64,000 bases of DNA from Alphaproteobacteria bacterium (GCA_019746225.1 JAIESE010000043.1:1-64000); one strand, 5' to 3'; shown: positions 37,358 through 46,211, counted from the stretch's first letter. Program-made: numbers and translations. Notes: generated by a model from the letters alone, not told the origin.

Positions 37358-38650
37358 ATGCAGGACACGTTTGAAGAATATTACAGAGAAGCCAAAGTAG
37401 TTGATAGGGACCTTCAGAATAAAAAAAAGCGATATTCTTGGATTCGCCAGGCCCGCCCTAGCCAACTCCCGCCACCAGGAGATTGGCGTACCTGGTTGAT
37501 ATTGGCAGGACGAGGCTTTGGAAAAACGCGCACAGGTGCTGAAACCTTGCGCCAGTGGGTTCATGATGGCCGATGCCGGCGCATCGCTCTCTTGAGCAAA
37601 ACCATTGGGGATGCCCGTGACGTCATGGTGGATGGCATCAGCGGTCTTCTAGAAATTCACCCTTTAAGTGAGCGGCCCTGGTTCGAACAGGGGCGCCACC
37701 AATTGATTTGGCCGAATGGAACCCTCGCGACCCTCTATGGTGCGGATCACTTTGAGTGCTTGCGAGGGCCTCAATTTGATGCGGCCTGGATTGATGAGCT
37801 GGCCAAGTTTCGCCATCCGGAAGAAGCATGGAATCAATTGATGCTGGGTTTACGCCTCGGTACAGATCCTCGCTGCATTGTCACGACCACACCACGCCCC
37901 ATTCCTTTAATTGAGAAGCTGTTAAAAAGCGAGGACGTTGTCGTTACCAAAGGAACTACATTTGAGAATCGAGACAATCTTGCGCCCACCTTCCTGAAGC
38001 AAATCGTGAAACAATTTGAGGGCACCCGCCTTGGGGCTCAAGAGCTCTATGCCCAATTGTTAACGGAGCAGCAAGGCGCTTTATGGCGACGGGATTTGAT
38101 TTGTTATCAAGAGCCTCCTTACGATGAAGCCGGCACCCCCAAACTCATCCGCATTATTGTGGCCATTGATCCCGCAACCACCCATCACGAAGATAGCGAT
38201 GAAACCGGCATCGTGATCGCAGGCTTAAGTGAAGATAAGCATGCTTATGTACTGGAAGATTTAAGCGGTCGCTTGAGCCCTGGAGATTGGGGACAGCGCG
38301 TGTGTGAAGTCTATTGGCGCATGAAAGCCGATCGCGTGGTCGCTGAAGTCAATAAAGGGGGCGACCTGGTGGAGCGTATTTTGAGAGGTCTTGATCCAAC
38401 GATTCCTTATAAGGCCGTTCGTGCAACGCGCGGTAAGTTCACTCGCGCAGAACCTATCGCGGCTTTGTATGAACAGCACCGCGTCTTTCACGCACGCCCC
38501 TTTGATTTATTGGAAACGCAGCTGTGTACCTACGTGCAAGGTATCACCCATAAGTCTCCCGATCGTCTTGATGCGCTCGTGTGGGCGCTAACTGACCTCC
38601 TTCTCGAGAGCGAGACGAATCCGACCCTCAAGTTATGGACGACGACATAA
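37358..38650 (+). CDS. Phage/gene-transfer-agent terminase large subunit (orphan)
   Basis: DNA-packaging motor. The ATG at 37358 has AGGAGG 7-9 nt upstream, so the longer frame from 37304 is not used. 430 residues: Walker A LAGRGFGKTRTG (about 49-60), Walker B FDAAWIDE (about 140-147) with catalytic Glu, coupling motif TTTPRP, then an RNase H-like nuclease domain with acidic residues in IVAIDPATTHHED, DRVVAEVNKGGD and SPDRLDALVWAL. The length and motifs match the alphaproteobacterial GTA-type terminase. No portal, protease or capsid genes lie on either side: an MFS carrier follows within about 100 bp and unrelated genes precede it. All motifs are intact, so it appears functional rather than decaying. 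Confidence 0.88.
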   Translation: MQDTFEEYYREAKVVDRDLQNKKKRYSWIRQARPSQLPPPGDWRTWLILAGRGFGKTRTGAETLRQWVHDGRCRRIALLSKTIGDARDVMVDGISGLLEIHPLSERPWFEQGRHQLIWPNGTLATLYGADHFECLRGPQFDAAWIDELAKFRHPEEAWNQLMLGLRLGTDPRCIVTTTPRPIPLIEKLLKSEDVVVTKGTTFENRDNLAPTFLKQIVKQFEGTRLGAQELYAQLLTEQQGALWRRDLICYQEPPYDEAGTPKLIRIIVAIDPATTHHEDSDETGIVIAGLSEDKHAYVLEDLSGRLSPGDWGQRVCEVYWRMKADRVVAEVNKGGDLVERILRGLDPTIPYKAVRATRGKFTRAEPIAALYEQHRVFHARPFDLLETQLCTYVQGITHKSPDRLDALVWALTDLLLESETNPTLKLWTTT

Positions 38651-38752
38651 CATAGGTGCAACTGAATCAATCCCTTAGTTAGTCCCCCTTGACAAGGCAG
38701 GGCAATAAACCATAGGTTGCTAATGGATTGGGATAGCCATGAGGAGATAGTA

Positions 38753-40090
38753 ATGGCCAAAAAAATGAGCTTCTCACAAATCGTTGGTTCCGCCTCTGCC
38801 GGAAACATCTTAGAATATTATGATTTTATTCTTTTCGTTTATCTCGCACCCCACATTGGCCCCCTTTTCTTTCCACCGGGAGATAAACTAACCTCCATTA
38901 TTGCCAGCCTTGGTATCTTTGCAATCGGGTATTTTATGCGGCCCTTAGGAGCAATCCTGTTTGGATATATTGGGGATGCTTATGGCAGGAAACAGGCTCT
39001 GACAATATCCATTATCTTAATGGCAATCCCGACAGTTTTAATCGGATGTTTACCCACTTATGAATCCATTGGAATCTTCTCGCCGATCCTCTTAACGGTG
39101 TGTCGACTTCTGCAAGGATTATGCGTCGGGGGTGAAATGAATGGCGCTGGGATTTTTGCTGTTGAAAATGTCAAAGGGACCCGACGTATTTTTGCAGGCT
39201 CGTTGATCTCCTCTTCAACCGTTGTGGGGGGATTATTAGGGTCGATGGTTGCAGGTCTAGTTCTATCGCCTTTTATGCCCCCTTGGGCCTGGCGTGGAGC
39301 TTTCTTTGCAGGTGCTCTTATCGCAATTTATGGCCTTTATATTCGTTTGAAAATCACTGAAAATAATCCCATCGTTCCCAATCATGAACGTGCGCCCCTT
39401 TTCGAAGCGATCCGAAATCATCCGCGTTCCATTCTTTGCACGATTGGCGTTGGCGCCTTTTCAGGGGTAATGTTCAACTTGAGTTTGTCTTACGTTAATA
39501 TTTTTCTGGCAACAGTGAAGCACTGGCCTATGACACAATCCCTTGGCGTCGTGAGTTTTGGGATGGCTCTTTATATCTGTATTATTCCCATCATCGGCAA
39601 ATTTGCGGATAGGATTGGAGCTCAAAAAACAATGATGTCTGCAACGTTAGCAACCATCGTTGGAGTTTATCCAGGGATCTATTTATTGACATGGTCAACA
39701 TCTCTTGTTGGAGTTCTGTGCGGTGTATCTCTTCTTGTCATCTTAACAGCTTGGTTTATTGCCCCCTTGAATTATTATATGGCAAGCCTCTTTCCAACAA
39801 GATGCCGCTATAGTGGCGTGGCATTCGGGTACTCTTTTGGAATAGCCGTGTTTGGTGGCACGACACCTATGATTCTAAGCTTTTTGATACACTGGACAAA
39901 CAATCCCTTCGTCTGTGTTTATTATGCGCTCTTTGGATCTTCGCTTGCCCTTATTGCTCTGAAATCAGCCAGACCCCTTCTACTCTCAAACGATCTCCTT
40001 GCTTCAGAATCTACAAACACCGCAACGCACGATTCTTTAAATTCGTATAATGAATACAAAGACAAAAAGCACACGATCGCACGAACGTAA
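38753..40090 (+). CDS. MFS transporter, metabolite:H+ symporter family
   Basis: 445 residues from the ATG at 38753 (MAKKMSFSQIVGSASAGNIL), with GAGGAG about 10 nt upstream. About 12 membrane helices. Helix 1 carries NILEYYDFILFVYLAPHIGP and the loop GYIGDAYGRKQAL between helices 2 and 3 is the family signature; RLLQGLCVGGEMNGAGIFAV is the conserved helix-4 motif of ProP/KgtP-type symporters. The C-terminal 30 residues are polar. The substrate is unknown. It lies between the orphan terminase and a LysR regulator on the same strand, about 200 bp from the latter, so it may be a separate unit. Confidence 0.88.
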   Translation: MAKKMSFSQIVGSASAGNILEYYDFILFVYLAPHIGPLFFPPGDKLTSIIASLGIFAIGYFMRPLGAILFGYIGDAYGRKQALTISIILMAIPTVLIGCLPTYESIGIFSPILLTVCRLLQGLCVGGEMNGAGIFAVENVKGTRRIFAGSLISSSTVVGGLLGSMVAGLVLSPFMPPWAWRGAFFAGALIAIYGLYIRLKITENNPIVPNHERAPLFEAIRNHPRSILCTIGVGAFSGVMFNLSLSYVNIFLATVKHWPMTQSLGVVSFGMALYICIIPIIGKFADRIGAQKTMMSATLATIVGVYPGIYLLTWSTSLVGVLCGVSLLVILTAWFIAPLNYYMASLFPTRCRYSGVAFGYSFGIAVFGGTTPMILSFLIHWTNNPFVCVYYALFGSSLALIALKSARPLLLSNDLLASESTNTATHDSLNSYNEYKDKKHTIART

Positions 40091-40288
40091 GAAATTGGTT
40101 TTGTTCTAAATAAGAGATTTATTTAAGCGAGTTTATTAGATGCAACCCAGTAAAAGGGATATCCTATTAACTTTACCATCAAATATATTGCTTTCTCATC
40201 GAATGTAGGTATATTTCTTCTATAGAAAAAGCATACAAAGAAAATTATAGATTTAATTCTCAACCTATTTATAAGGAGTTTAAATTTA

Positions 40289-41224
40289 GTGAGCATAGAA
40301 AGCATTATCAACAATATTGATTGGGATAAACTAAGAACTTTTTATTTTGTTGCGAAAGCTGGCGGATTCACTCAAGCCAGCCCCTATCTCAATCTTGCTC
40401 AATCGACCTTAAGTCGAACCATTCAGAATTTGGAAGGCGAGCTTGGGTTCCCTGTTTTCATACGCCATAGAAATGGCATATTCCTTACAAAAGAAGGGGA
40501 AATCTTATTTAAAGCCGCAAAAAATATTTTCTCAGAACTCAAACATGCAATCGACGAGGTCGAATCTGAAACTGCAGAGCCTCAAGGATCTCTTCGCCTC
40601 ATTGTATCGGGCGGGCTTTTGCAATTCTATGCGTTACCCTATATTCCTGGTTTTATTAAGAAATATCCAAACATTAACCTAACTCTAGTTGCAGCTGACA
40701 CAGTTCCAAGCGTCGTTCTCCTCGAAGCTGATGTCGTGATTCGCCCTAAATTACCTGAGCGTGATGACTTAATACAGCGTCACTTGCTGACGAATCATGT
40801 CCAATTGTATGCCAGCAAAGACTATTTAGATCAGTTTGGAACGCCCACAAAACCAGAAGATTTGGACCATCATAGACTCATTGCTTTTGGTGATCACAAG
40901 GAAGCGTTAAGCTTTCAAGCCATGAATTGGCATTTGACCCTTGGAACTTCTCAAGGAGAAGTGCGCATCCCTTACATTCAAGCTAATACACCCTATGGGC
41001 GTCTCCTTCTTGCACAAGAAGGAATTGGGATTACGGCAATTTCGGCAGAACATCCAGGTCTTTTGGATTTAAAGTTAATACAAATATTACCTGACATTGA
41101 AGGGCCAACCGTGAACAACTATTTCATCTATTCAAAAGCTCATCAAAATTCAAAAAGAATAAAAGTTTTAGAAGAATATTTGCTAGAAGCTTTCAGTAAG
41201 GACTACGCAAAAGCATTAGAGTAA
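40289..41224 (+). CDS. LysR-family transcriptional regulator
   Basis: 311 residues from a GTG at 40289 with AAGGAG at 40272-40277. The N-terminal winged HTH spans about 10-70: DWDKLRTFYFVAKAGGFTQA, then LAQSTLSRTIQNLEGELG and FIRHRNGIFLTKEG, the classic LysR signature. Residues 95-300 form the two-lobed effector-binding domain (SLRLIVSGGLLQFYALPYIP). It is followed after 9 bp by a methyltransferase gene, so they are co-transcribed, and about 0.9 kb later by a Bcr/CflA exporter. It could regulate its own operon or the MFS gene upstream; the inducer is unknown. Confidence 0.93.
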   Translation: MSIESIINNIDWDKLRTFYFVAKAGGFTQASPYLNLAQSTLSRTIQNLEGELGFPVFIRHRNGIFLTKEGEILFKAAKNIFSELKHAIDEVESETAEPQGSLRLIVSGGLLQFYALPYIPGFIKKYPNINLTLVAADTVPSVVLLEADVVIRPKLPERDDLIQRHLLTNHVQLYASKDYLDQFGTPTKPEDLDHHRLIAFGDHKEALSFQAMNWHLTLGTSQGEVRIPYIQANTPYGRLLLAQEGIGITAISAEHPGLLDLKLIQILPDIEGPTVNNYFIYSKAHQNSKRIKVLEEYLLEAFSKDYAKALE

Positions 41225-41233
41225 GGAAAAGAG

Positions 41234-41977
41234 ATGGAGCATCAACGATTAACAAAGCAGCCTGAGGTAAAAGATAACCTTGTCGCAACCTTAAATCAAA
41301 TGGGCTTCATGTTTACTGAGCCGGAAGCTTATATGACCTCCTTTGTGGACTATGCTGCCAAGACGTCTGGTCCTGTACTCGATATAGGAGCGGCGTACGG
41401 AATCACCACGATTTCAGCCCTTGAAAAGGGGGCCTTTGTGGTTGCTAATGACATAGACGAGCGCCATCTCGACATTTTAAAGTCAAAAATTCCACCTTCT
41501 TTATTAAAGAACCTCGAATTGATACCGGGTAAATTCCCATCGGATTTAGATTTTCCAGAAAATCACTTTTCTGCCATTTTAGCCTCTCGTGTTTTACATT
41601 TTCTTCATCCCAATCTGATGAAACAATCCATATCTGTGATTTACAAATGGCTAAAGCCAGGTGGAAAATTTTTCTATTTAGGAACCACGCCCTACTATGG
41701 GACCTTTAAAAAATTCTTACCGCAATATCTAAAAAACAAACAAGAAGGTCGGGAATGGCCTGGGTTTGTAGAAGACGTCCCTTTCTATGCTCCTGAGCGC
41801 TGCCAGAACCTCCCTTCTTTCTATCATCTTATTGATGACGAACTCCTCACCCAACTTTTGGTTGAGGTGGGTTTTAAAATAGAGAAAATGAGCTATGTTC
41901 CAGCTCAAGAAGGACACCCCCAAGGAATGAAGCTTGATGGTCGGGAGCATTTAGGGGCCATCGCGATTAAGCCTTAA
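41234..41977 (+). CDS. Cytosolic class I SAM-dependent methyltransferase
   Basis: 247 residues, no signal peptide. Motif I is PVLDIGAAYGITTISALEKG (about 50-69), motif II FVVANDID, motif IV FSAILASRVLHFLHPN and then LKPGGKFFYLGTTPYYGTFK. The C-terminal half has the blocks EGREWPGFVEDVP and LTQLLVEVGFKIEKMSYV. These blocks align by eye with the two exported methyltransferases at 9681 and 35447, so this is probably the non-exported paralogue. It lies 9 bp after the LysR gene, with GGAAAAGAG as ribosome binding site, in a two-gene operon. Substrate unknown. Confidence 0.85.
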   Translation: MEHQRLTKQPEVKDNLVATLNQMGFMFTEPEAYMTSFVDYAAKTSGPVLDIGAAYGITTISALEKGAFVVANDIDERHLDILKSKIPPSLLKNLELIPGKFPSDLDFPENHFSAILASRVLHFLHPNLMKQSISVIYKWLKPGGKFFYLGTTPYYGTFKKFLPQYLKNKQEGREWPGFVEDVPFYAPERCQNLPSFYHLIDDELLTQLLVEVGFKIEKMSYVPAQEGHPQGMKLDGREHLGAIAIKP

Positions 41978-42046
41978 ACCTTGACAAATTCCTCCTCAAC
42001 ACCCACATGTTTTCTAAGACCATTACATAAATTAGGGATTACTTTC

Positions 42047-42070
42047 ATGAAAACAATTGTCGTCGTTTAA
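42047..42070 (+). CDS. Possible leader peptide MKTIVVV upstream of a drug exporter
   Basis: ATG AAA ACA ATT GTC GTC GTT TAA encodes seven residues. AGGGA (42034-42038) is 8 nt upstream, a normal ribosome binding site distance. A hairpin (42092-42109) follows, and the Bcr/CflA exporter gene begins 89 bp after the stop. The arrangement resembles translational attenuators of resistance or amino-acid genes, but such a short frame can occur by chance. Confidence 0.35.
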   Translation: MKTIVVV

Positions 42071-42091
42071 ATCAAAGGTTTAGTTTTTGGA

Positions 42092-42109
42092 CCTCCTCAT
42101 TTGAGGAGG
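42092..42109 (+). promoter_or_regulatory. Hairpin between leader frame and exporter gene
   Basis: CCTCCTCA (42092-42099) and TGAGGAGG (42102-42109) are perfect complements with a 2- to 4-nt loop, followed by GCGCTATTTTATG. It could be a weak terminator for the LysR-methyltransferase operon or an attenuator for the exporter. The right arm contains GAGGAGG, a sequence like a ribosome binding site, which would be masked in the stem. Confidence 0.45.
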
Positions 42110-42158
42110 CGCTATTTTATGACTAATTTTTTGATATTAAATTGACGAGGATATTTTT

Positions 42159-43340
42159 ATGAAACACCACCTACCGCCAGCTCTCTGGCTTATTATTCTG
42201 ATAGTAGGGTTACCCCTTCTTTCGGAAACCGTTTACACCCCTTCTCTGCCTGACATTGCGCATGCTCTTTCTGTCAGTGATTCTTGGGTGGAATACACAC
42301 TCACCATCTACCTGTTCGGATTCGCGCTTGGAACCCTCATTTGGGGTAATCTTTCCGACAAATGGGGCCGCAAACCCTGTCTTGTTGGAGGCCTTGCCAT
42401 CTACCTTGTGGGGTGTCTTGGCTGCTATCTATCAGACTCAATTACGCTTCTGATGCTCAGTCGCTTTATTCAAGCATTTGGGGGAAGTGTGGGCAGCGTT
42501 CTTGGGCAAGCCATTTGCCGAGATGCCTTTCACGGACCTGCCTTGGGAAAAGTTTACGCCTCTGTCGGCGGCGCCTTGGCCATATTCCCCGCCATCGGCC
42601 CTATCATCGGCGGCGTCATCGACCAAAATTTTGGTTGGACGGCTATTTTCTTGTTTCTGATTGGGTTTGGAGCTATTGTCCTTGGGTTAACGATATGGTC
42701 TTTAGCAGAAACTCATCATAAGGAAACGCGTGAACATATTCCGTTGAAAGACACGCTCCTCAGGATGATGAGTGACCCCAAAGTCATCGGATATGGTTTT
42801 TTGGTAGCATCAGCCAACGGGGTCGCCTTCAGTTACTATGCTGAAGGACCCTTCTTTATGATTGAGCTACTGAACCTTACCCCAAGTCAATATGGATTGA
42901 CGTTTATTGGCCTTGCTTCAGCAACCTTATGTGGGGGGTTATTGGGCCGAAAATTGCATGACCATCATAACTCAACAACCATACTGAATTATGGGTTGGG
43001 CACCACATTCCTGGGGAGCCTTGTGTTTTTAGGGGTCGTTTTAGGCCCTCTCACAAAGGATTTCTTAATTGGGGGAAGTCTTGTGGCCATGATGCTTATG
43101 ATGGGGGGGATCGCCTTAGTTACCTCTAACGCTTTATCATTGTCCCTCGTTGACTATAAAAGAAGCATCGGCACGGCCTCTTCATTGTTTGGGTTTTTCT
43201 ATTATACGCTCGTCTCCCTCTTCACGTTGGGAATGGGATATTTGCACAATGGAACCCTGATCATGATGCCACTATACTTCGCGGGCATCGCTTTGTTTAT
43301 GTTACTTATTAATAAAGTAGTGCTGACAGTTAAAGCATAA
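42159..43340 (+). CDS. Bcr/CflA-family MFS drug efflux protein
   Basis: 393 residues with 12 membrane helices. The N-terminus (LPLLSETVYTPSLPDIAHAL, helix 1 and the periplasmic loop) and the loop GNLSDKWGRKPCLVGGLAIY are signatures of the drug:H+ antiporter-1 (Bcr/CflA) group. The antiporter motif C region in helix 5 reads LGKVYASVGGALAIFPAIGP with GGVIDQNFGW. ACGAGGA lies about 8 nt upstream. Substrates in the family include bicyclomycin, chloramphenicol and sulfonamides; here none can be named. A leader frame and hairpin precede it. Confidence 0.9.
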   Translation: MKHHLPPALWLIILIVGLPLLSETVYTPSLPDIAHALSVSDSWVEYTLTIYLFGFALGTLIWGNLSDKWGRKPCLVGGLAIYLVGCLGCYLSDSITLLMLSRFIQAFGGSVGSVLGQAICRDAFHGPALGKVYASVGGALAIFPAIGPIIGGVIDQNFGWTAIFLFLIGFGAIVLGLTIWSLAETHHKETREHIPLKDTLLRMMSDPKVIGYGFLVASANGVAFSYYAEGPFFMIELLNLTPSQYGLTFIGLASATLCGGLLGRKLHDHHNSTTILNYGLGTTFLGSLVFLGVVLGPLTKDFLIGGSLVAMMLMMGGIALVTSNALSLSLVDYKRSIGTASSLFGFFYYTLVSLFTLGMGYLHNGTLIMMPLYFAGIALFMLLINKVVLTVKA

Positions 43341-43384
43341 AAAAATCTTGACGCGAGGGGTGACACAAAACCCCTCGCTTCAAG
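43341..43384 (-). terminator. Terminator of the UIM-like protein gene
   Basis: Read on the minus strand, CTTGAAGCGAGGGG pairs with CCCCTCGCGTCAAG around the loop TTTTGTGTCA, and the stem is followed by ATTTTTTTA. The plus strand lacks a T-run after the stem, so it serves mainly the minus-strand gene ending at 43390, although it may also stop readthrough from the exporter. Confidence 0.8.
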
Positions 43385-43389
43385 TAAAT

Positions 43390-45432
43390 CTATTGCTTAT
43401 CAGGAGGTGTGTTGGGCGGGGTATAGGAAATTTTTCTAGCCGTGGGTGGCGTAACAGGATTATCAGACATTGGACTGTAAGGGGGGGCATTGTTTCTCTC
43501 TGGCACTGGAGCCGTTTGACTTTCCAAAAAGATACGTGCGTAGAGTGAATCATCAGGCGAATGCCCATTCATGAGGGGAATCAGACGCAGCTTTCGATTA
43601 AAAATCCCATCCAGCTCTCTTCGAATTGCAGCTGAACGATCCCACTTTTCATTTACTTTTTGAGCGTCCTCCAGAGGCCTCCCATTTGAGCTTATAGACC
43701 TGTCATAAGCCTCCTGTTCTTGGGCACCTAAGATAATTTCTCGAATTTCCAAAACCTCGTATTCCTCTCTACTCAGTTCCTTTTTACGTTCAAAAATTGC
43801 ATCTAACTTACTTCGTATTTCATTCAAAAAAATTACAAATCTCTCCCGCTTACTTTGAGACTTCTCTGTATGCTCATAAATTATGCTCTTATAGGATTCA
43901 AGAGCCTCACTTTCCTGAGTCTTGATAAGCATCTCGCGTTGTTCCAGAGCTACAACTTCATTTGCGATCCATTCAAGTCTTTGCCTAAAACTTGAGTCCA
44001 TTCTGTCTCTTTGATCAGAAATTGAATTTAATTCTCCTTGTAATTCGGCCAAATGAGCGGCCAATTTCTCTAACCCTTCTTTCTTTGATCTTTCCACAAT
44101 TTCTTTTACTCTTATAACATTCTCCGCAGACAAATTCATGTTAGGAGGGACCCTACTGCTGACACCTATTTGTTCTTGATTTGCTTTTCTTACCTTGCTT
44201 CTTAAAATGTCCTCACGCTCTTGAAAGTATTTTAATTGTTCTCTGACTTCCGCTACTCTTGCTTCCCGAGGATTTCCTACTCTCCCATTTTGATCACCTG
44301 CAAGGGCTCTTAGGCCTCCCCCCTCAGGGCTTTTTTTTTCTTCACTCCTTTTTCTCAGAAGGGGAGGAGAGTATATAGGAGGGGACCTTGGACTCAATTG
44401 GCTCGAGCTTTGGGGGGTCTTTTCTGAAGTGTGTGTAGCTTCCGGAGGGTGCTTGAGGGCAAATTTAGGGCTCAAAGGAGTGGCGTTTCGTGGAATCTTT
44501 TCTGAAGGATGTTTGGCCTTTTCAGCACGTTGTGCTTCTTCATAAGATAACTTTATGACCGCCTTTAATTCTGCATCTTCTGTGTTATCCCTTGGAGAAC
44601 CATCGGGGGTTCGCAAAGCACGGAAAGTATCATCCAGTTTGTCTCCTTCATCTTCTAACTGTTGTAACTGCTTGGCAAGTTCAGTTTTTTGTCTCGTAAG
44701 ATCACTTAACTCATTTTCTAAAATCTTATACTCTCTTTTTAAGTCTTCTAGGGGTTTAGGAACGTATTCAGCAAAGAGATTGTGATCACCTTTCATATCC
44801 TCTAGTTGCTCTTCTACGAATTTTCTTGATTGTTCAATACGAACGAGGTTCTCGTCCTTTTGTCCTTTGTAATCTCCTTCAAGTATTAATTGTTTTTTCG
44901 CAAGAAGGCTAAAATACTCTTCTTTTAATTTTATTATTACTTTAATTGTATTGAATCTAAATTGTAGAAATTCTAATTTTGGTTGAATGACCCCTAATTC
45001 ATCGTGAAATGGGCCCATTTTATGGTTTACGGCAATTCCTTGAGCTCTTGCACGGTCTCTCTCTGCTCTTCGCTTTTCTTCACGTTCACGATGTATTCTG
45101 GTTAACTCTTCTTGACGGAATTGTAGCTGCCTTCGAGATTCTTCCAACTGTGCCTCTTCGAGAGAAGCCTTGATTGCTGCTTGAAGTGCAGCTTCCTCAC
45201 CTGTAAGGGGCCTAGGTGCTTGAGGTCTGGGTGTCTCACTGAGTATAGGAATTGGCTGAGTGGCATGCTCTATAAGATGCATGACATGGTTAGCGTGGCG
45301 CGGACTATCATCTTCGCTTCCCGAATATTCCATGGGGTCCCATGCATTTTTTTCCATCGCTAGGATAGACGCAACAGGAAACCATGTAAAAATGGCGAAA
45401 TACAAAGATAAGATCGTTGTTAGTCTGCTCAT
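43390..45432 (-). CDS. Exported coiled-coil protein with two UIM-like motifs
   Basis: 680 residues. Signal peptide about 1-25 (ending VASILA, before MEK). Residues 79-94, EEAALQAAIKASLEEA, fit the ubiquitin-interacting-motif pattern acidic-x-L-x-x-A-I-x-x-S-x-x-E at every key position. Residues 285-300, EDAELKAVIKLSYEEA, are a second copy with Val replacing the central Ala. Between and after them are long charged coiled coils (about 90-275 and 395-620), a Ser/Pro-rich disordered stretch (about 305-375) and a Pro-rich C-terminus. Single-helix UIMs bind ubiquitin, a eukaryotic protein, so targeting to host ubiquitinated structures is a strong inference if the protein is delivered. It has an excellent promoter with a duplicated motif and its own terminator. 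Confidence 0.8.
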   Translation of the reverse strand: MSRLTTILSLYFAIFTWFPVASILAMEKNAWDPMEYSGSEDDSPRHANHVMHLIEHATQPIPILSETPRPQAPRPLTGEEAALQAAIKASLEEAQLEESRRQLQFRQEELTRIHREREEKRRAERDRARAQGIAVNHKMGPFHDELGVIQPKLEFLQFRFNTIKVIIKLKEEYFSLLAKKQLILEGDYKGQKDENLVRIEQSRKFVEEQLEDMKGDHNLFAEYVPKPLEDLKREYKILENELSDLTRQKTELAKQLQQLEDEGDKLDDTFRALRTPDGSPRDNTEDAELKAVIKLSYEEAQRAEKAKHPSEKIPRNATPLSPKFALKHPPEATHTSEKTPQSSSQLSPRSPPIYSPPLLRKRSEEKKSPEGGGLRALAGDQNGRVGNPREARVAEVREQLKYFQEREDILRSKVRKANQEQIGVSSRVPPNMNLSAENVIRVKEIVERSKKEGLEKLAAHLAELQGELNSISDQRDRMDSSFRQRLEWIANEVVALEQREMLIKTQESEALESYKSIIYEHTEKSQSKRERFVIFLNEIRSKLDAIFERKKELSREEYEVLEIREIILGAQEQEAYDRSISSNGRPLEDAQKVNEKWDRSAAIRRELDGIFNRKLRLIPLMNGHSPDDSLYARIFLESQTAPVPERNNAPPYSPMSDNPVTPPTARKISYTPPNTPPDKQ

Positions 45433-45510
45433 GGTGATCTCCTCGTACAGTAATAACTATAACTCGGACGCCAACCAACTTTCTTCTTGTATTTCTTGAT
45501 TGTAATATCT

Positions 45511-45557
45511 ACTATACTATAAATGCATTTTACTGTCAATATACTATATTTGCATTT
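45511..45557 (-). promoter_or_regulatory. Near-consensus promoter overlapping an 18-bp direct repeat
   Basis: On the minus strand TTGACA (45534-45539) and TATAGT (45511-45516) are separated by exactly 17 bp. The 18-mer AAATGCA-(AA/TT)-TATAGTATA-type unit occurs at 45540-45557 and 45513-45530, 16 of 18 bases identical and 27 bp apart: one copy spans the spacer and -10 box, the other lies just upstream of the -35. This geometry suggests an operator for a regulator. The gene it serves starts at 45432. Confidence 0.75.
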
Positions 45558-45728
45558 CAGCAATACAATTCTTGTTAACACTTTGGAAATCTCTTGCATA
45601 TCTTTTAATACAATTTTCATATAAGTCTCATGGTTTTTGCAATAGGCTTGATCCTATCTTTCTCTTTGGGGTACCCTCACCTTGAGGAGACATACTCTTC
45701 ATAATGGTACGATCTAAGGAGTAAACAG

Positions 45729-46199
45729 GTGGTAAAGAAGAATATTATTGTAAAAGGACGCCCTGCAGCGCGACTGGCCGCTGTGCAGGCCCTTTATCAG
45801 TTGGAGCAAGAGCCAACCACCCCCCAAAAAGTTGTACTGGAGTTTATGAACCACCGTTTTAACGAAATTGTAGACGGCACTCGGTTTATCACCCCTGACA
45901 AGACCTTGTTTCAAGAGATCGTTTTAGGGGTTATAGAGCGTTTGGCGGACTTAGACCCCATGATTTCTGCCACCTTATCGGAAGATTGGCGCATCGAGCG
46001 CATGGAATCGGTCGTTCGGGCCATTTTGAGAGCCGCGGTCTTTGAGCTTAGCCGCGATACCGCTGTGCCCACGCCCGTGGTGATTAATGAATATATTGAA
46101 ATTACGAAGGCCTTTTGTTCCGGCCCTGAAGTTGCCTTTGTCAACGCCTCCCTTGATGCTCTGGCCAAGCTTTTGCGCACTGAAGACTTGCAGGAATAG
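45729..46199 (+). CDS. nusB: Transcription antitermination factor NusB
   Basis: Binds boxA RNA with NusE in rRNA antitermination. 156 residues from a GTG at 45729, with AAGGAG at 45716-45721. All-helical family blocks are present: RPAARLAAVQALYQLE (about 11-26), LFQEIVLGVIERLADLDPMI, LSEDWRIERMESVVRAILRAAVFEL and TPVVINEYIEITKAFCSGPE, which includes the conserved NEYVE-like RNA-binding segment. ribH, often upstream in alphaproteobacteria, is missing. It is convergent with lolA, the stop codons being 12 bp apart. Confidence 0.94.
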   Translation: MVKKNIIVKGRPAARLAAVQALYQLEQEPTTPQKVVLEFMNHRFNEIVDGTRFITPDKTLFQEIVLGVIERLADLDPMISATLSEDWRIERMESVVRAILRAAVFELSRDTAVPTPVVINEYIEITKAFCSGPEVAFVNASLDALAKLLRTEDLQE

Positions 46200-46211
46200 G
46201 CAAAGCCCGGC

